Assembly (NCBI GenBank): GCA_903873135.1
Contig: CAIQNH010000018.1
Span: forward strand, 1 to 49,107
DNA from: an uncultured Actinomycetes bacterium
GTDB lineage: Bacteria; Actinomycetota; Acidimicrobiia; Acidimicrobiales; Microtrichaceae
DNA length: 49,107 bases
Direction: 5' to 3'
The number at the start of each line of letters is the position of its first letter. The stretch's first letter is position 1. Below the pieces are notes generated by a model. That model was not told where the DNA came from. It was given only the letters and a program-made list of their open reading frames with translations, and searched no databases. Below, one piece after another: positions 7,995 through 16,802 of the stretch. The position numbers and the translations under genes are program-made.

Positions 7995-8885
7995 TCAGCC
8001 CGGGACGACGCTCGAGCGGTACACGTAGGACGTGCCCGGGATCCCGATGGGCAGGTCCACCGTGGACGGGCTCAACGCACCGACCCGGATCTTGATGCCG
8101 GAGCCCAGATCGTCGAGCGGCAGCACGCCGATCGCCAGGTCCGGATCGAACAGGCCAGCGACCTGGAAGGCGCCGGCGAGCAGGTCCGTGAACGTGCCGG
8201 CCGTGGGGAGGTGGATCTGAGCGGCGATGCCGATGATGTCGTCGGGGTTGCCGAGACCCTCGAGCACCGCTGCGATCAGGCCGCCGATCACACCCAGCAG
8301 CGAGCTGATGTTGTCGGTGATGAGCGCGATCAGCTGCTCCTGGGTGGGTGGCACGGGCTGCGAGGCGATGAGCAGCTCGAGGGCGTCGGTCAGCAGCGGC
8401 GTCAGCGAGCTGTCCAGCAGGTCGGTGATGGCGCAGCTGGCGAAGATGCCGTCGCGCTCGGTGACGAACGCCAGCGTCCCGATGATCTCGAGCGGTGCCA
8501 GCCCGAGCGCCAGGTCGCCGACGTCGAGGTTGGTCACGTCGTCGAAGCGGATGTCGGCGCTCCCCGGCGGGACGGCCACCGTGGTGCCGACCCGGCCGGC
8601 GTCGTTGGCCGGCAGGGCACCCGAGCGGCACTGCGAGGCCACGTCCACGTCGGTCGACCCGGCCACACCGAGCTTGGAGCGGAACCCGACCTGGATCACG
8701 TAGGGCTCGTCGCCGGCGTCGGTGTCCTCCTGGTCCTGCACGGTGATGGAGACCGGGCGCACGACCCAGTCCCGCGGCGGCGGACCGGCCGGCGGGGTGC
8801 ACGACGCAGCCACGACGGACAGCCCGGCGAGCGCCGCGACGACGATCGCAATGGAACGGTGACGGTGGACGGTTGGCTTCGCCAT
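7995..8885 (-). CDS. Secreted lipoprotein of unknown function
   Basis: The 296-aa product has a basic N-terminus, a hydrophobic segment and Cys29 in VVAASC, an imperfect lipobox. After a Pro-rich linker the protein is mostly beta-rich text with two hydrophobic Leu/Ile-rich stretches (roughly residues 160-225, e.g. SSLLGVIGGLIAAVLEGLG). I recognise no family. The ATG at 8885 is chosen over an upstream in-frame ATG at 8927 because it gives a normal signal peptide. It lies 88 bp downstream of the SixA-type gene on the same strand; the gap has no clear promoter. Confidence 0.7.
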   Translation of the reverse strand: MAKPTVHRHRSIAIVVAALAGLSVVAASCTPPAGPPPRDWVVRPVSITVQDQEDTDAGDEPYVIQVGFRSKLGVAGSTDVDVASQCRSGALPANDAGRVGTTVAVPPGSADIRFDDVTNLDVGDLALGLAPLEIIGTLAFVTERDGIFASCAITDLLDSSLTPLLTDALELLIASQPVPPTQEQLIALITDNISSLLGVIGGLIAAVLEGLGNPDDIIGIAAQIHLPTAGTFTDLLAGAFQVAGLFDPDLAIGVLPLDDLGSGIKIRVGALSPSTVDLPIGIPGTSYVYRSSVVPG

Positions 8886-8973
8886 GGTCGCTCGACTCCC
8901 CCGGTGCCGGGCCCCTCGCCGAGGCACCGCCCCCGAGGCTAGCGCAACCGACCGGGTCCGTCCCGGCCGACGG

Positions 8974-9444
8974 TCAGACCTTCACCGGGGTGTAGAGACC
9001 GGTGGCGAACCGCTCGCCGTCCCAGTGCTGGAGCACCCAGGTGGACCCCTTGCTGCAGCCGCTCCGTCCCGGGACCTGCATGCCCCGCCGCCTGAGCCGG
9101 CTCACCAGCTCGGGGATCAGGTCGCCGTGGCTGCACAGGACGCTGTCGCCCTGGGCGGCGGCGGCCTCGACCAACGCCGACCAGGCATCGGACAGGTCGG
9201 CGCCCTCGCCGAGTCGGGGGTCGGCGACCACCGTCAGCTCGAGCTGCTTGGCGAGCGGCTCGACCGTCTGGACGCACCGTCGGACGGGGCTGCTCACGAT
9301 GGAGCGCACGTCCTCGTGCCGGAGCCAGTCGGCGAGCCGTTCAGCCTGCAGCGTCCCCGTGGCGTCGAGGATCCGGCCCTGGTCGCTCGGGTCCGCGTCG
9401 TTGCGGGTCCCTGCGGACGCGTGGCGGACCAGGAAGACCGTCAT
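8974..9444 (-). CDS. Histidine phosphatase superfamily protein (SixA type)
   Basis: This 156-aa protein carries the RHG motif at the very N-terminus (VFLVRHASAG), with the catalytic phospho-accepting His, an SSPVRRCVQT segment with the phosphate-binding Arg, and CSHGDLIPEL with the second catalytic His. Length and motifs match short SixA-like phosphohistidine phosphatases. The natural substrate is not predictable; actinobacterial relatives include NUDIX-linked and stand-alone forms. The ATG start has no Shine-Dalgarno sequence, and a TACCGT box lies 9 nt upstream, so the mRNA may be nearly leaderless. Confidence 0.85.
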   Translation of the reverse strand: MTVFLVRHASAGTRNDADPSDQGRILDATGTLQAERLADWLRHEDVRSIVSSPVRRCVQTVEPLAKQLELTVVADPRLGEGADLSDAWSALVEAAAAQGDSVLCSHGDLIPELVSRLRRRGMQVPGRSGCSKGSTWVLQHWDGERFATGLYTPVKV

Positions 9445-9503
9445 CGGAGGGGAACGGTAGCGACGGCGGGCCGCCCGGGGCCACCCGTCCGGCCGGTCGC
9501 CGC

Positions 9504-12500
9504 TCAGGCCGGTCGGATGCGGACCGTCGCGATCTGGAACGGGCGCAGCCGGAACCGGACCCCGTCGTCGCCCCGGGTGAGGTCCGGACGCCGCACCCGG
9601 GTGTCCGTCGACTCGTGGGCGTCGGTGGCCACGATCTCGCCGGCGGCGAAGCCCGGTCGCAGCGTGACGTCGGACTGCCCGCCCCTCGACTCGTACAGAC
9701 GGACGACCACGTCGCCCGAACCGTCGTCGGCGAGCTTCACCGCCTCGACGACGACGCCCTCGCCGTCGACCTCGACGACCGGTGCCGCCGACGCCGCGAG
9801 CGTGCCCTCGGTGACGAACCGGACCGGCAGGTTGAGGCGGTACCCCTCCGCTGCGACCCCGGCGCGGTCCGGGTCACCGTCGTGGGGCAGCAGCGACCAC
9901 GTGCAGCGGTGCCGGCCCTGGTCCTGGCGCGGGTCGGGGTAGCGGGAGCCGCGGAGGAGGGTGAGGAACAGCGTCGTGCACGACTCACCGCCGGCGGTGC
10001 GCCGCCGTTCGGCGTGGTGGCCGTAGCGGCCGTCGTTCAGCAGGGCCAGTCCGGCGCCGTGCTCGGAGACGTCCACCCACCGGTGGGCGCACACCTCGAA
10101 CCGGGCGGCGTCCCAGCTGGTGTTGGTGTGGATGGGGGTGGTGGTCCGTCCGAACTGGATCTCGCGCGTCATCTCGGTGGTGTGGATGTCCAGCGGGAAG
10201 GCCACCTGCAGCAGCTGCTCCTGCTCGTGCCAGTCGAACTCGGCGTGCACGTCGAGACGGGGGGACCCGGCGCGCAGCTCGACGGTCTGGCGGACGGTCG
10301 AGGAACGGAACGACCGCTCGACGACCACCCGGGCGACCAGTGGTCCGGAGTCGGTGAGCTCGACGCTGACCGGTCCCTCGACGGGGGTCACGCGGCGGCG
10401 GTTGAAGTGCTCGATGTCCCAGGCGTCGAAGGCGTTGGGCAGGTCGGGGTGCAGCTGCAGCTCGTTGGCCCGTTCGCCGGGTGCGACGAACTCCCGCCCG
10501 GTGGGCCGGTGCACGAGCGAGCCGATCGTCCCGTCGTGCTCGACGCGCACCTCGAGGTGGGCGTTGCGGAGCACGACGCCCCCGTCGACGGCCTCGGCCT
10601 CGACCGCGTCGCCGAGGTCGACGGCGTCGACAGGTGCCGTGCCGAGCGCGGGTACCGACACGGCGAGGGCCGCCGACCCGTCGGCGAGGGTCTGGGCGCC
10701 GGCTGCGGCCACGGCGGCCACGGCCGGGTCGGTCGGGGCGACGACCGCGACCTCCCTCCGGGCATCAGGAGCGGCGTTGGCCGCCGCCAGTCCGCTGGCG
10801 GCGACGAGCGTGAGCGCCTCGCCGACCAGCGCCTCGAGGCGACCACCCACCTCCGCGTAGGTGGCGGCGGCCTCCCGGTGGACCCAGCCGATCGAGCTGC
10901 CCGGCAGGATGTCGTGGAACTGGTGGAGCAGGACCGTCTTCCAGATGCGGTCCAGCTCGGCAGCGGGGTAGCGGTCCGGGTCGCCGAGGAGCGTCGCGGC
11001 CGTCGACCACCACAGCTCGGCCTCGCGGAGGAGCAGCTCGCTGCGCCGGTTCCCGACCTTGGTGTCGGCCTGCGAGGTGAGCGTGCCCCGGTGCATCTCC
11101 AGGTAGAGCTCGCCGATCCACCGGGGCGCGTCGGGGTACTCCTCGATCGCCGCGTCGAAGAACACCTCCGGGGCCTCGATCTCGAGCCTCGGCACCCACT
11201 CCAGGTCCCGGGTCCGGCGGAAGGTCTCCATCATGTCGGGGCTCGGTCCGCCACCGCCGTCGCCCCAGCCGAAGGGCATGAGGCTCCGCGACGCCCGGCC
11301 GCGCTCGGCGAAGTTGCGCACGGAGAAGAACAGCTCGTGCGGCTCGAACGTGGCGTTGTAGGTCTCGACGGGTGGGAAGTGGGTGAACACGGTCGACCCG
11401 TCGATGCCCTCCCACCAGAACGTCTGGTGCGGGAACCGGTTGGTCTGGTTCCACGAGAGCTTCTGGGTGAGGAACCGGTCGATGCCTGCGTGCGACATGA
11501 TCCCCGGCAGCGACGCCGGGTACCCGAAGACGTCGGGGATCCACGTCTCGGTGCAGCGCACACCGAAGTGCTCCTCGAAGAACCGCTGCCCGTGGGTGAA
11601 CTGACGGAGGAGGGCCTCGCCGCCCGCCAGGTTGGTGTCGGCCTCGACCCACATCCCGCCGACCGGCACCCAGCGACCCTCGGCGACACGGGCCCGGATC
11701 TCCTCGAACAGGTGCGGGTACCCCTCGAGGATCCACTCGTACTGCGCGGCCTGGGAGCAGCAGAACCGGAACTCGGGGAAGTCCTCCATCAGCCGCAGCG
11801 CGTTGGCGAAGGTCCTCGAGCACTTCCGCTGCGTCTCCCGGATCGGCCACAGCCACGCCGTGTCCATGTGGGCGTGTCCGATCGCCGAGACCCGGTGTGC
11901 CGAGGCCGGTGCGGGCCGGGCCAGGACGTCGGCCAGCGCGGCGCGTGCGGCGGGTGCGGTACCCGGGATGTCCTCGAGGTCCGTGGCCTCGATCGCCGCC
12001 TCGAGCGCGGCGAGGACCTCGTACCGAGGCGGCTGCTCCAGGGGCAGCTGCCGCATGATGCTCCGCAGGACGGAGACGTCGTGGACGAGCCCGTGCACCT
12101 CGTCGTCGCGCACGACCAGCCGGGCCGAGGCGAGCGTGTGGATCGGCGTCGTGCCGGCGGTGTCGAGGTCGCTGTTCGGGTCCGGTCGTCCCTCGATGAT
12201 CGAGGGGTTCGACGCCGCCTCGACGAGGAGTTCGACCACCTCGCCACCCACGGCTGCTCGGGCGACGGTGACGTGGTGGGCGGCCGGGTGCACACCGCGC
12301 CAGGGCGTCCAGTCACCGTCGGGCGTCCGGGTCCAGATGAGCGCCTCGGAGGTGAACCCCGGCATGTCGGAGTAGGCCAGGTGGATCTCGGCCTGCACGT
12401 GCTCGCCCGCCCACGCCTCGGGGATCGTGGCGCGCATGCGGAACCACGTGGTGCCCCACGGACGGGCGAAGCCCGACCCCACCGCGAACGGTTCGTAGTC

Positions 12501-12653
12501 GGCGGCGAGCGCCTCGGCGACGGACACGGGCTCGCCGGGCACCTCCCACGCCTCGACGGTGAACGTCAGCGAGTCGGTGAACACCGACTGGCGGATCCGC
12601 TCGTTGAACACCCGGTCGATCCGGGCCTCGGTGATCCTGCGGTCGTCGTGCAC
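9504..12653 (-). CDS. Alpha-mannosidase, glycoside hydrolase family 38
   Basis: This 1049-aa enzyme has no signal peptide and is therefore cytoplasmic. GH38 enzymes are Zn-dependent retaining alpha-mannosidases. The first Zn motif is GHAHMDTAWLWP (His262 and Asp264 as ligands), the nucleophile region is TWIPDVFGYPASLPG (Asp374), and the rest of the catalytic domain (QAAQYEWILE, GGMWVEADTNLAGGEAL, WNQTNRFPHQTFWWEG) is intact. The N-terminal ~250 residues form the beta domain seen in bacterial homologues, and the C-terminal half is the family beta-sandwich. The GTG start has a GGAGG about 12 nt upstream. It follows the dehydrogenase gene by 36 bp in one operon. It would release alpha-mannose from imported oligosaccharide. 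Confidence 0.93.
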   Translation of the reverse strand: MHDDRRITEARIDRVFNERIRQSVFTDSLTFTVEAWEVPGEPVSVAEALAADYEPFAVGSGFARPWGTTWFRMRATIPEAWAGEHVQAEIHLAYSDMPGFTSEALIWTRTPDGDWTPWRGVHPAAHHVTVARAAVGGEVVELLVEAASNPSIIEGRPDPNSDLDTAGTTPIHTLASARLVVRDDEVHGLVHDVSVLRSIMRQLPLEQPPRYEVLAALEAAIEATDLEDIPGTAPAARAALADVLARPAPASAHRVSAIGHAHMDTAWLWPIRETQRKCSRTFANALRLMEDFPEFRFCCSQAAQYEWILEGYPHLFEEIRARVAEGRWVPVGGMWVEADTNLAGGEALLRQFTHGQRFFEEHFGVRCTETWIPDVFGYPASLPGIMSHAGIDRFLTQKLSWNQTNRFPHQTFWWEGIDGSTVFTHFPPVETYNATFEPHELFFSVRNFAERGRASRSLMPFGWGDGGGGPSPDMMETFRRTRDLEWVPRLEIEAPEVFFDAAIEEYPDAPRWIGELYLEMHRGTLTSQADTKVGNRRSELLLREAELWWSTAATLLGDPDRYPAAELDRIWKTVLLHQFHDILPGSSIGWVHREAAATYAEVGGRLEALVGEALTLVAASGLAAANAAPDARREVAVVAPTDPAVAAVAAAGAQTLADGSAALAVSVPALGTAPVDAVDLGDAVEAEAVDGGVVLRNAHLEVRVEHDGTIGSLVHRPTGREFVAPGERANELQLHPDLPNAFDAWDIEHFNRRRVTPVEGPVSVELTDSGPLVARVVVERSFRSSTVRQTVELRAGSPRLDVHAEFDWHEQEQLLQVAFPLDIHTTEMTREIQFGRTTTPIHTNTSWDAARFEVCAHRWVDVSEHGAGLALLNDGRYGHHAERRRTAGGESCTTLFLTLLRGSRYPDPRQDQGRHRCTWSLLPHDGDPDRAGVAAEGYRLNLPVRFVTEGTLAASAAPVVEVDGEGVVVEAVKLADDGSGDVVVRLYESRGGQSDVTLRPGFAAGEIVATDAHESTDTRVRRPDLTRGDDGVRFRLRPFQIATVRIRPA

Positions 12654-12689
12654 CTGGGTCGATCCTCCGTCTCGGGCTGTCGGCGGGTG

Positions 12690-13703
12690 TCAGTCCACCA
12701 CGCGGAGCGCCGCGCGAGCGGCGTCGAGCTGCTCCCGGCCGACCTGCAGGCCGTTCGCAACGGAGTACCACAGGCCCTGCTCCTCCACGAAGGACGGGAG
12801 TCTGACGAGGGCTGCCTCGACCTCGGACCACGCGACGCCCAGCTCGTCGAGGTCGGTGCGTGTGCCGGCGGCGTCCGCGATGCGGCGCGGCCGGGCCGGA
12901 TCGTTGCCCTGCAGGGTGGACATCACCAGGACGCCGAGCGTGACCAGCTCGCCGTGCATGATCGTCCGGCCGGTGACGTGCTCGAACGCGTAGGCCCAGA
13001 AGTGCTCCGAGCCCTCCTCGAATCGGGCGTGACCGAGCTCGTGGCACAGCCAGCCGATGTCCCGGTGGCACTCCATGAGCATCTGCACGCCTCGGTCGTC
13101 GCCCGTGGCCAGCAGGGGTGCGAGCACCTCGAGGTCGTCGAGGTACTCCCGGGCCCGCGCCGCGGCGGTCTCGTCCCACGGGGCGTCACGACCGGCCGCC
13201 GCACCGAGTGCCCAGTCGTGGAGTCCGGTGTGACAGGACAGGACGTCGCCGATGCCGCCGGCGACCAGGGCCCGGGGGGCCGACCAGATCAGGTCGAAGT
13301 CGACGATCACCACCTCGGGCACCGAGTCGCCCTCGTAGCGCACGCCGCCGGCGTCGCGCAGGGCGGTCATGCGGGTGAAGCAGGCGTCCACCGAGGGCAG
13401 CGACGGGACCTGGATCAGCGTCCGGCCCGTGCGGTGGTGGAGCCACTTGGCCGTGTCCATCGCGGAGCCGCCGCCGATGCCGACGAGTGCGGCGCCGTCG
13501 GGCAGGTCGGCGACGAGGCCGTCGAGGTGGGCGGGTCGCAGGTCGCCGGACCAGAGGAGCTGTGCCGGCTCGGTGGGCAGGGTCGCCGCGAGGCGCTCCC
13601 ACGGCTCCGGCTGCGTGATCGCCACCCACGGGCCCAGATCGGCGAGCCGGTCCGCGAGCTGGCCCCGCCCGTAGTCGACGTCGAATCCTCGGGCGGTGAT
13701 CAC
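12690..13703 (-). CDS. Glycerol-1-phosphate dehydrogenase-like (Fe-ADH superfamily) enzyme
   Basis: This 337-aa protein belongs to the iron-type alcohol dehydrogenase/glycerol dehydrogenase superfamily, closest in text to the sn-glycerol-1-phosphate dehydrogenase (EgsA/AraM) branch. Visible are the NAD-binding GIGGGSAMDTAKW, the substrate segment QVPSLPSVDACFT, the metal Asp in GGIGDVLS, and His residues in CHELGHARFEEGSEHFWAY and HGELVTLG. The GTG at 13703 is preferred to an upstream in-frame GTG at 13754 because GGGAGG lies 10 nt before it. Its place beside an alpha-mannosidase suggests oxidation of a sugar or polyol phosphate from the same substrate; this is inference. Ether-lipid synthesis is the alternative role. 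Confidence 0.75.
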   Translation of the reverse strand: MITARGFDVDYGRGQLADRLADLGPWVAITQPEPWERLAATLPTEPAQLLWSGDLRPAHLDGLVADLPDGAALVGIGGGSAMDTAKWLHHRTGRTLIQVPSLPSVDACFTRMTALRDAGGVRYEGDSVPEVVIVDFDLIWSAPRALVAGGIGDVLSCHTGLHDWALGAAAGRDAPWDETAAARAREYLDDLEVLAPLLATGDDRGVQMLMECHRDIGWLCHELGHARFEEGSEHFWAYAFEHVTGRTIMHGELVTLGVLVMSTLQGNDPARPRRIADAAGTRTDLDELGVAWSEVEAALVRLPSFVEEQGLWYSVANGLQVGREQLDAARAALRVVD

Positions 13704-13783
13704 GCTCGTCCGTCCTCCCTGCCGGTCGTCCGATCGGGACGAGCCGGCCGTCACGCCCCGGTGGATCTGCCCACCGGCCGTCG

Positions 13784-13812
13784 TTGCTCGGATTCGTGAG
13801 GTTACCTAACAT
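13784..13812 (+). promoter_or_regulatory. Sigma70-type promoter for the lipoprotein at 13922
   Basis: TTGCTC and TAACAT are separated by exactly 17 bp in the divergent intergenic region, one of the few AT-containing patches here. The predicted start point is near 13819, leaving a 5' UTR of about 100 nt that contains a strong hairpin. Confidence 0.6.
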
Positions 13813-13874
13813 GGTGGTGTGCACCGTCCGGCGATGCGGTCGGGGCACGGGCAACCGAGGGTGCCGGGAGGCAG

Positions 13875-13895
13875 GCTCCGGTCGCTGACCGGAGC
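13875..13895 (+). promoter_or_regulatory. 5' UTR hairpin upstream of the lipoprotein gene
   Basis: GCTCCGGTC, loop GCT and GACCGGAGC form a perfect 9-bp stem about 16 nt before the ribosome binding site GGAG. It may control translation or mRNA stability. A similar CCGGTC/GACCGG stem is found ahead of the subtilase lipoprotein (41229-41248). Confidence 0.55.
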
Positions 13896-13921
13896 GACGC
13901 AGTCGACGGGGGGAGTGCGTG

Positions 13922-16006
13922 ATGGCGAGGTCGTTCGGTCGTGGAGGTCGACGTCCGGTGGGCGTGGCGCTGCTGGTGGCGGTGGCGCTCGTCGGGATGG
14001 TGACGGCAGCGTGCGTCTCGACCGCACCGCCGCCGGTCGGTGCGCCGACGTCGCCGACCGTGGAGGGTCTGACCTTCATCCCGGCGACCCGCGCCTCCCA
14101 GTACGTCGAGCAGGCGCCCTACAACGACGACGGTGGTCTCCTGCTCGTGCGGATCGACAACCCGAACGCCACCCCGGACCGGGTGGAGCAGGTGTTCGTC
14201 AACGGGACGCCGGTCGAGTCGATGCCCGGCCTGAAGTGGTGGCGGGTGTGGCCGCCCGAGCTCGGCCCGGCCGGCTCCGACACCTCCTCGGCGGTGGTGA
14301 CGATCAAGGGCATCAGCGCTCCGCTCCGTGGCGGTGAGCAGGTGACCGTGGCGGTGCAGACGGAGCAAGGTGTCGGGGTCTCCCGCTCGGCCCGCCTCCG
14401 GGGGCCCGTCCTGAAGGTCGGTTCGATCGTGGCGAGCGCGGACCGCAGCGAGCTGGTGGTGTTCGTCCGCAACCAGTCGCAGGTCACCTACACCGTCGAC
14501 CACCTGGCGGTGAACGACGACGTGCGGATCCCCGTGACCGATCCGTCGGTCTCCACGCCCGACGGCGACTGGACGGTGGAGCCGGGCCGGGTGCTCATCG
14601 CCCGGATCCAGCTCGACGCCCCGGCTCCGGTGATGGCCCCGATCGCGCTGCAGGTCGGTGCGACCGGACCCTCGGCGCAGCGGGAGTGGGTCCTCGGCGC
14701 CCTCCGGCTCATCGAGCCCGAGTTCGACCTGGGCACCTGGCACAGCGAGCTGCCCGAACGCGGCGCCGACGCCAAGCGCGCCACCAAGGAGGTGCCGGTC
14801 GACCAGATCGTCGGTGGCGCCCAGTCCCGGTACCGGGAGCTGTGGGACCGCTGGCGGATCCAGACCAACGCCCAGCGGTTCGCGGACCCGGCGACCGTCG
14901 CCGCCCAGCAGGGCAACCCCGGCATCCGGTCGTGGCTGCTGAGCGACGAGCCCGACCTCGGCGACGAGCCCGAGGACACCTCGGCCGCCGTCGCCGCCCG
15001 GGTGGACGAGTACCGCCAGCTCGACCCGACCCACCCGATGTGGGTGAACTTCGCCATGCAGCGCAAGTTCAACGAGTACGGCCAGGTCCCCGACATCACC
15101 GGCCACGACCACTACGTGGTGTGCGCGCCGAACGCGATCGCCGGCTCCAACTGGGCCCGGCTGGCCGAGATGCCGGAGGCGCTCGACTACACCGACGTCC
15201 TCAAGGACAACACCGAGCCGCTCCCCATGTGGATCTGGCCGCAGCTCGCCGCCAGCTCGGCGTGGAACTGCCAACCCGACGCCTGGGCGGTGAGCACCCA
15301 GTTCTGGCTCTCGGTGATGGGTGGCGCCGACGGCTTCAACTGGTTCGTCTGGAACAGCGACTACCTCGGCGACCCGAAGTACGCCGCCGCCATGGCCCAG
15401 GCGCCCCGTGACGTGCAGGTGGTCCGGCAGGTGCGCGACGTGCTCACCTACGGCGAGGTCGAGCGGTCGTCCACGTCGTCGACGCCGTACATCGAGACCC
15501 GGACGATCGTGGGCGAGGAGCGTCAGGTCGTCGTGGCCTGCAACCTCAAGTACACCGTCGACGGGCCGCCGTGGTTCCCGACCTACCGGAACTACCCGGT
15601 CGACGGCAGCGTGACGGTGGACGTGCCCGACTGGGTGTCGACCTCCACGGTCCGTCGGGTGACCCCGACGGGCACCGAGTCGGTCGCGGCGACGGTCTCC
15701 GGACAGAGCGTCACCCTGCCCGTCTCGCTCGACGAGGAGTGCGCCGTGTTCACGATCGGATCGCCCGACACGGTGGCGCCCGTGGCGCCCACCGGTCTGA
15801 CCCGGGCCGAGTCGGACACGCTCGCGTGGGTCGAGGGTCGTGACGACGTCGGCGTCGTCGGCTACCGCGTCTACCTCGACGGTGTCGAGGTGGCCAGCAC
15901 GCCCACCGCCGTCTACCGGTCGCCCGCCGTGGTGGCCGGCTCGTGGACCGTGGCGGCGGTCGACTCGGCCGGCAACGTCGGACCACCGAGCGCTCCGGTC
16001 GCCTGA
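13922..16006 (+). CDS. Secreted lipoprotein, glycoside-hydrolase-like barrel with C-terminal Fn3-like domain
   Basis: This product of about 694 aa has a signal peptide ending in a lipobox (VTAAC, Cys31). An N-terminal beta-rich region (about residues 45-280) precedes a segment that reads like a TIM-barrel glycosidase: SWLLSDEPDLGDEPED, THPMWVNFA, DITGHDHYVV, PLPMWIWPQL and GFNWFVWNSDYLGDP. The Glu of SDEPD is a candidate catalytic acid, but I cannot assign a GH family. The last ~80 residues resemble a fibronectin type III domain (APTGLTRAESDTLAWVEGRD). The ATG at 13922 lies 6 nt after GGAG; GTG at 13919 is possible. As the only surface glycosidase-like protein here, it may trim or bind the polymer outside the cell. 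Confidence 0.75.
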   Translation: MARSFGRGGRRPVGVALLVAVALVGMVTAACVSTAPPPVGAPTSPTVEGLTFIPATRASQYVEQAPYNDDGGLLLVRIDNPNATPDRVEQVFVNGTPVESMPGLKWWRVWPPELGPAGSDTSSAVVTIKGISAPLRGGEQVTVAVQTEQGVGVSRSARLRGPVLKVGSIVASADRSELVVFVRNQSQVTYTVDHLAVNDDVRIPVTDPSVSTPDGDWTVEPGRVLIARIQLDAPAPVMAPIALQVGATGPSAQREWVLGALRLIEPEFDLGTWHSELPERGADAKRATKEVPVDQIVGGAQSRYRELWDRWRIQTNAQRFADPATVAAQQGNPGIRSWLLSDEPDLGDEPEDTSAAVAARVDEYRQLDPTHPMWVNFAMQRKFNEYGQVPDITGHDHYVVCAPNAIAGSNWARLAEMPEALDYTDVLKDNTEPLPMWIWPQLAASSAWNCQPDAWAVSTQFWLSVMGGADGFNWFVWNSDYLGDPKYAAAMAQAPRDVQVVRQVRDVLTYGEVERSSTSSTPYIETRTIVGEERQVVVACNLKYTVDGPPWFPTYRNYPVDGSVTVDVPDWVSTSTVRRVTPTGTESVAATVSGQSVTLPVSLDEECAVFTIGSPDTVAPVAPTGLTRAESDTLAWVEGRDDVGVVGYRVYLDGVEVASTPTAVYRSPAVVAGSWTVAAVDSAGNVGPPSAPVA

Positions 16007-16016
16007 GCGGCCCCGG

Positions 16017-16041
16017 CCCCGTCGGGTCGGACCCGTCGGGG
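16017..16041. terminator. Bidirectional terminator-like inverted repeat
   Basis: CCCCG(T)CGGGTCGGACCCG(T)CGGGG is a 25-bp near-perfect palindrome with one internal mismatch. It lies between the convergent genes ending at 16006 and 16047. There is no T-run, as is usual for such GC-rich genomes. Confidence 0.65.
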
Positions 16042-16046
16042 ACGGC

Positions 16047-16799
16047 TCAGGAGAGGTCGCCCGCAGCGTCCCGGTCGAGCACGACCGTGACCCGCGGGTG
16101 AAGTCGGAGCGAGGACGCCGGGCACGCCGTGTCCAACGGTCCCTCCAGCGCGGCCGCGACCGCCGGAGCCTTGGCGGCCCCGGTCGCCGCGAGCAGCAGG
16201 TGCCGGGCGCGTCCGATGGTGGCGAGCCCCTGCGTGACGGCGTGGGTCGGGACCAGGTCGGGCGACGCGAAGAACCGGGCGTTGTCGGACCGGGTCGTGG
16301 CGCTGAGCTCGACCACGTGGGTCGTCCACTCGAACGGCGTCCCCGGCTCGTTGAAGCCCAGGTGTCCGTTCCGGCCGATCCCGAGCAGCTGGAGGTCCAC
16401 GCCGCTGCCGAGCAGCGACTCGTAGTCCGCGCAGGAGGCCTCGAGGTCCCCCGTCGTCACGGGCGCGTGCACCCGTTCCGCCGGCACCCCGATCGCGTCG
16501 GTCAGCTCGCGGCGGATCGTGGCCCGGTACGACGCCGGGTCGCCCGTGGGGAGCCCGACGTACTCGTCGAGCAGGAAGGCGGTCACGTCGACGAACAGGT
16601 CGGTGGTGGCGAGCTCGTGGACGAGCAGTCGGTAGGCGGGTGAGGGGGTGGCTCCCGTGGCCAGCCCCAGCCGGCACGAGGGGTCGACCTCGACGGCGGC
16701 CCGGATCGTCCGGGCCACGACCACGGCGGCCTGCTCGGCGTCGCCGGCGACCACGACGCGCGGACCCGACCCCCCGGGCGGGACGGCCGGGTCCGTCAC
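16047..16799 (-). CDS. nagB: Glucosamine-6-phosphate deaminase NagB
   Basis: NagB converts glucosamine-6-phosphate to fructose-6-phosphate and ammonia, the exit from amino-sugar catabolism into glycolysis. The 250-aa protein has the usual size and motifs: LGLATGATPSPAY, FLLDEYVGLP with the catalytic Asp/Glu pair, and LLGIGRNGHLGFNEPG with the active-site His and Glu. It is the last gene of the leftward operon, 3 bp after the alpha/beta-hydrolase gene, with a GTG start. Its presence argues that the imported glycan yields GlcN-6-P, fitting with the PIG-L deacetylase and the BadF-type kinase. Confidence 0.95.
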   Translation of the reverse strand: MTDPAVPPGGSGPRVVVAGDAEQAAVVVARTIRAAVEVDPSCRLGLATGATPSPAYRLLVHELATTDLFVDVTAFLLDEYVGLPTGDPASYRATIRRELTDAIGVPAERVHAPVTTGDLEASCADYESLLGSGVDLQLLGIGRNGHLGFNEPGTPFEWTTHVVELSATTRSDNARFFASPDLVPTHAVTQGLATIGRARHLLLAATGAAKAPAVAAALEGPLDTACPASSLRLHPRVTVVLDRDAAGDLS

Positions 16800-16802
16800 G
16801 GC

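Noticed and set aside
9615-13799. 1394-aa ORF on the plus strand opposite the GH38 and dehydrogenase genes
   Set aside because: Low-complexity Gly/Arg/Val text without motifs; the minus-strand frames carry complete catalytic signatures.
13799-13811. Iron box-like sequence AGGTTACCTAAC
   Set aside because: Only partial similarity to an IdeR/DtxR site and better explained by the overlapping -10 region.
13819-13921. Possible c-di-GMP, c-di-AMP or cobalamin riboswitch in the 5' UTR
   Set aside because: GGGCAACC and GACGCAG fragments are present, but the conserved order and core of these riboswitch classes could not be matched.
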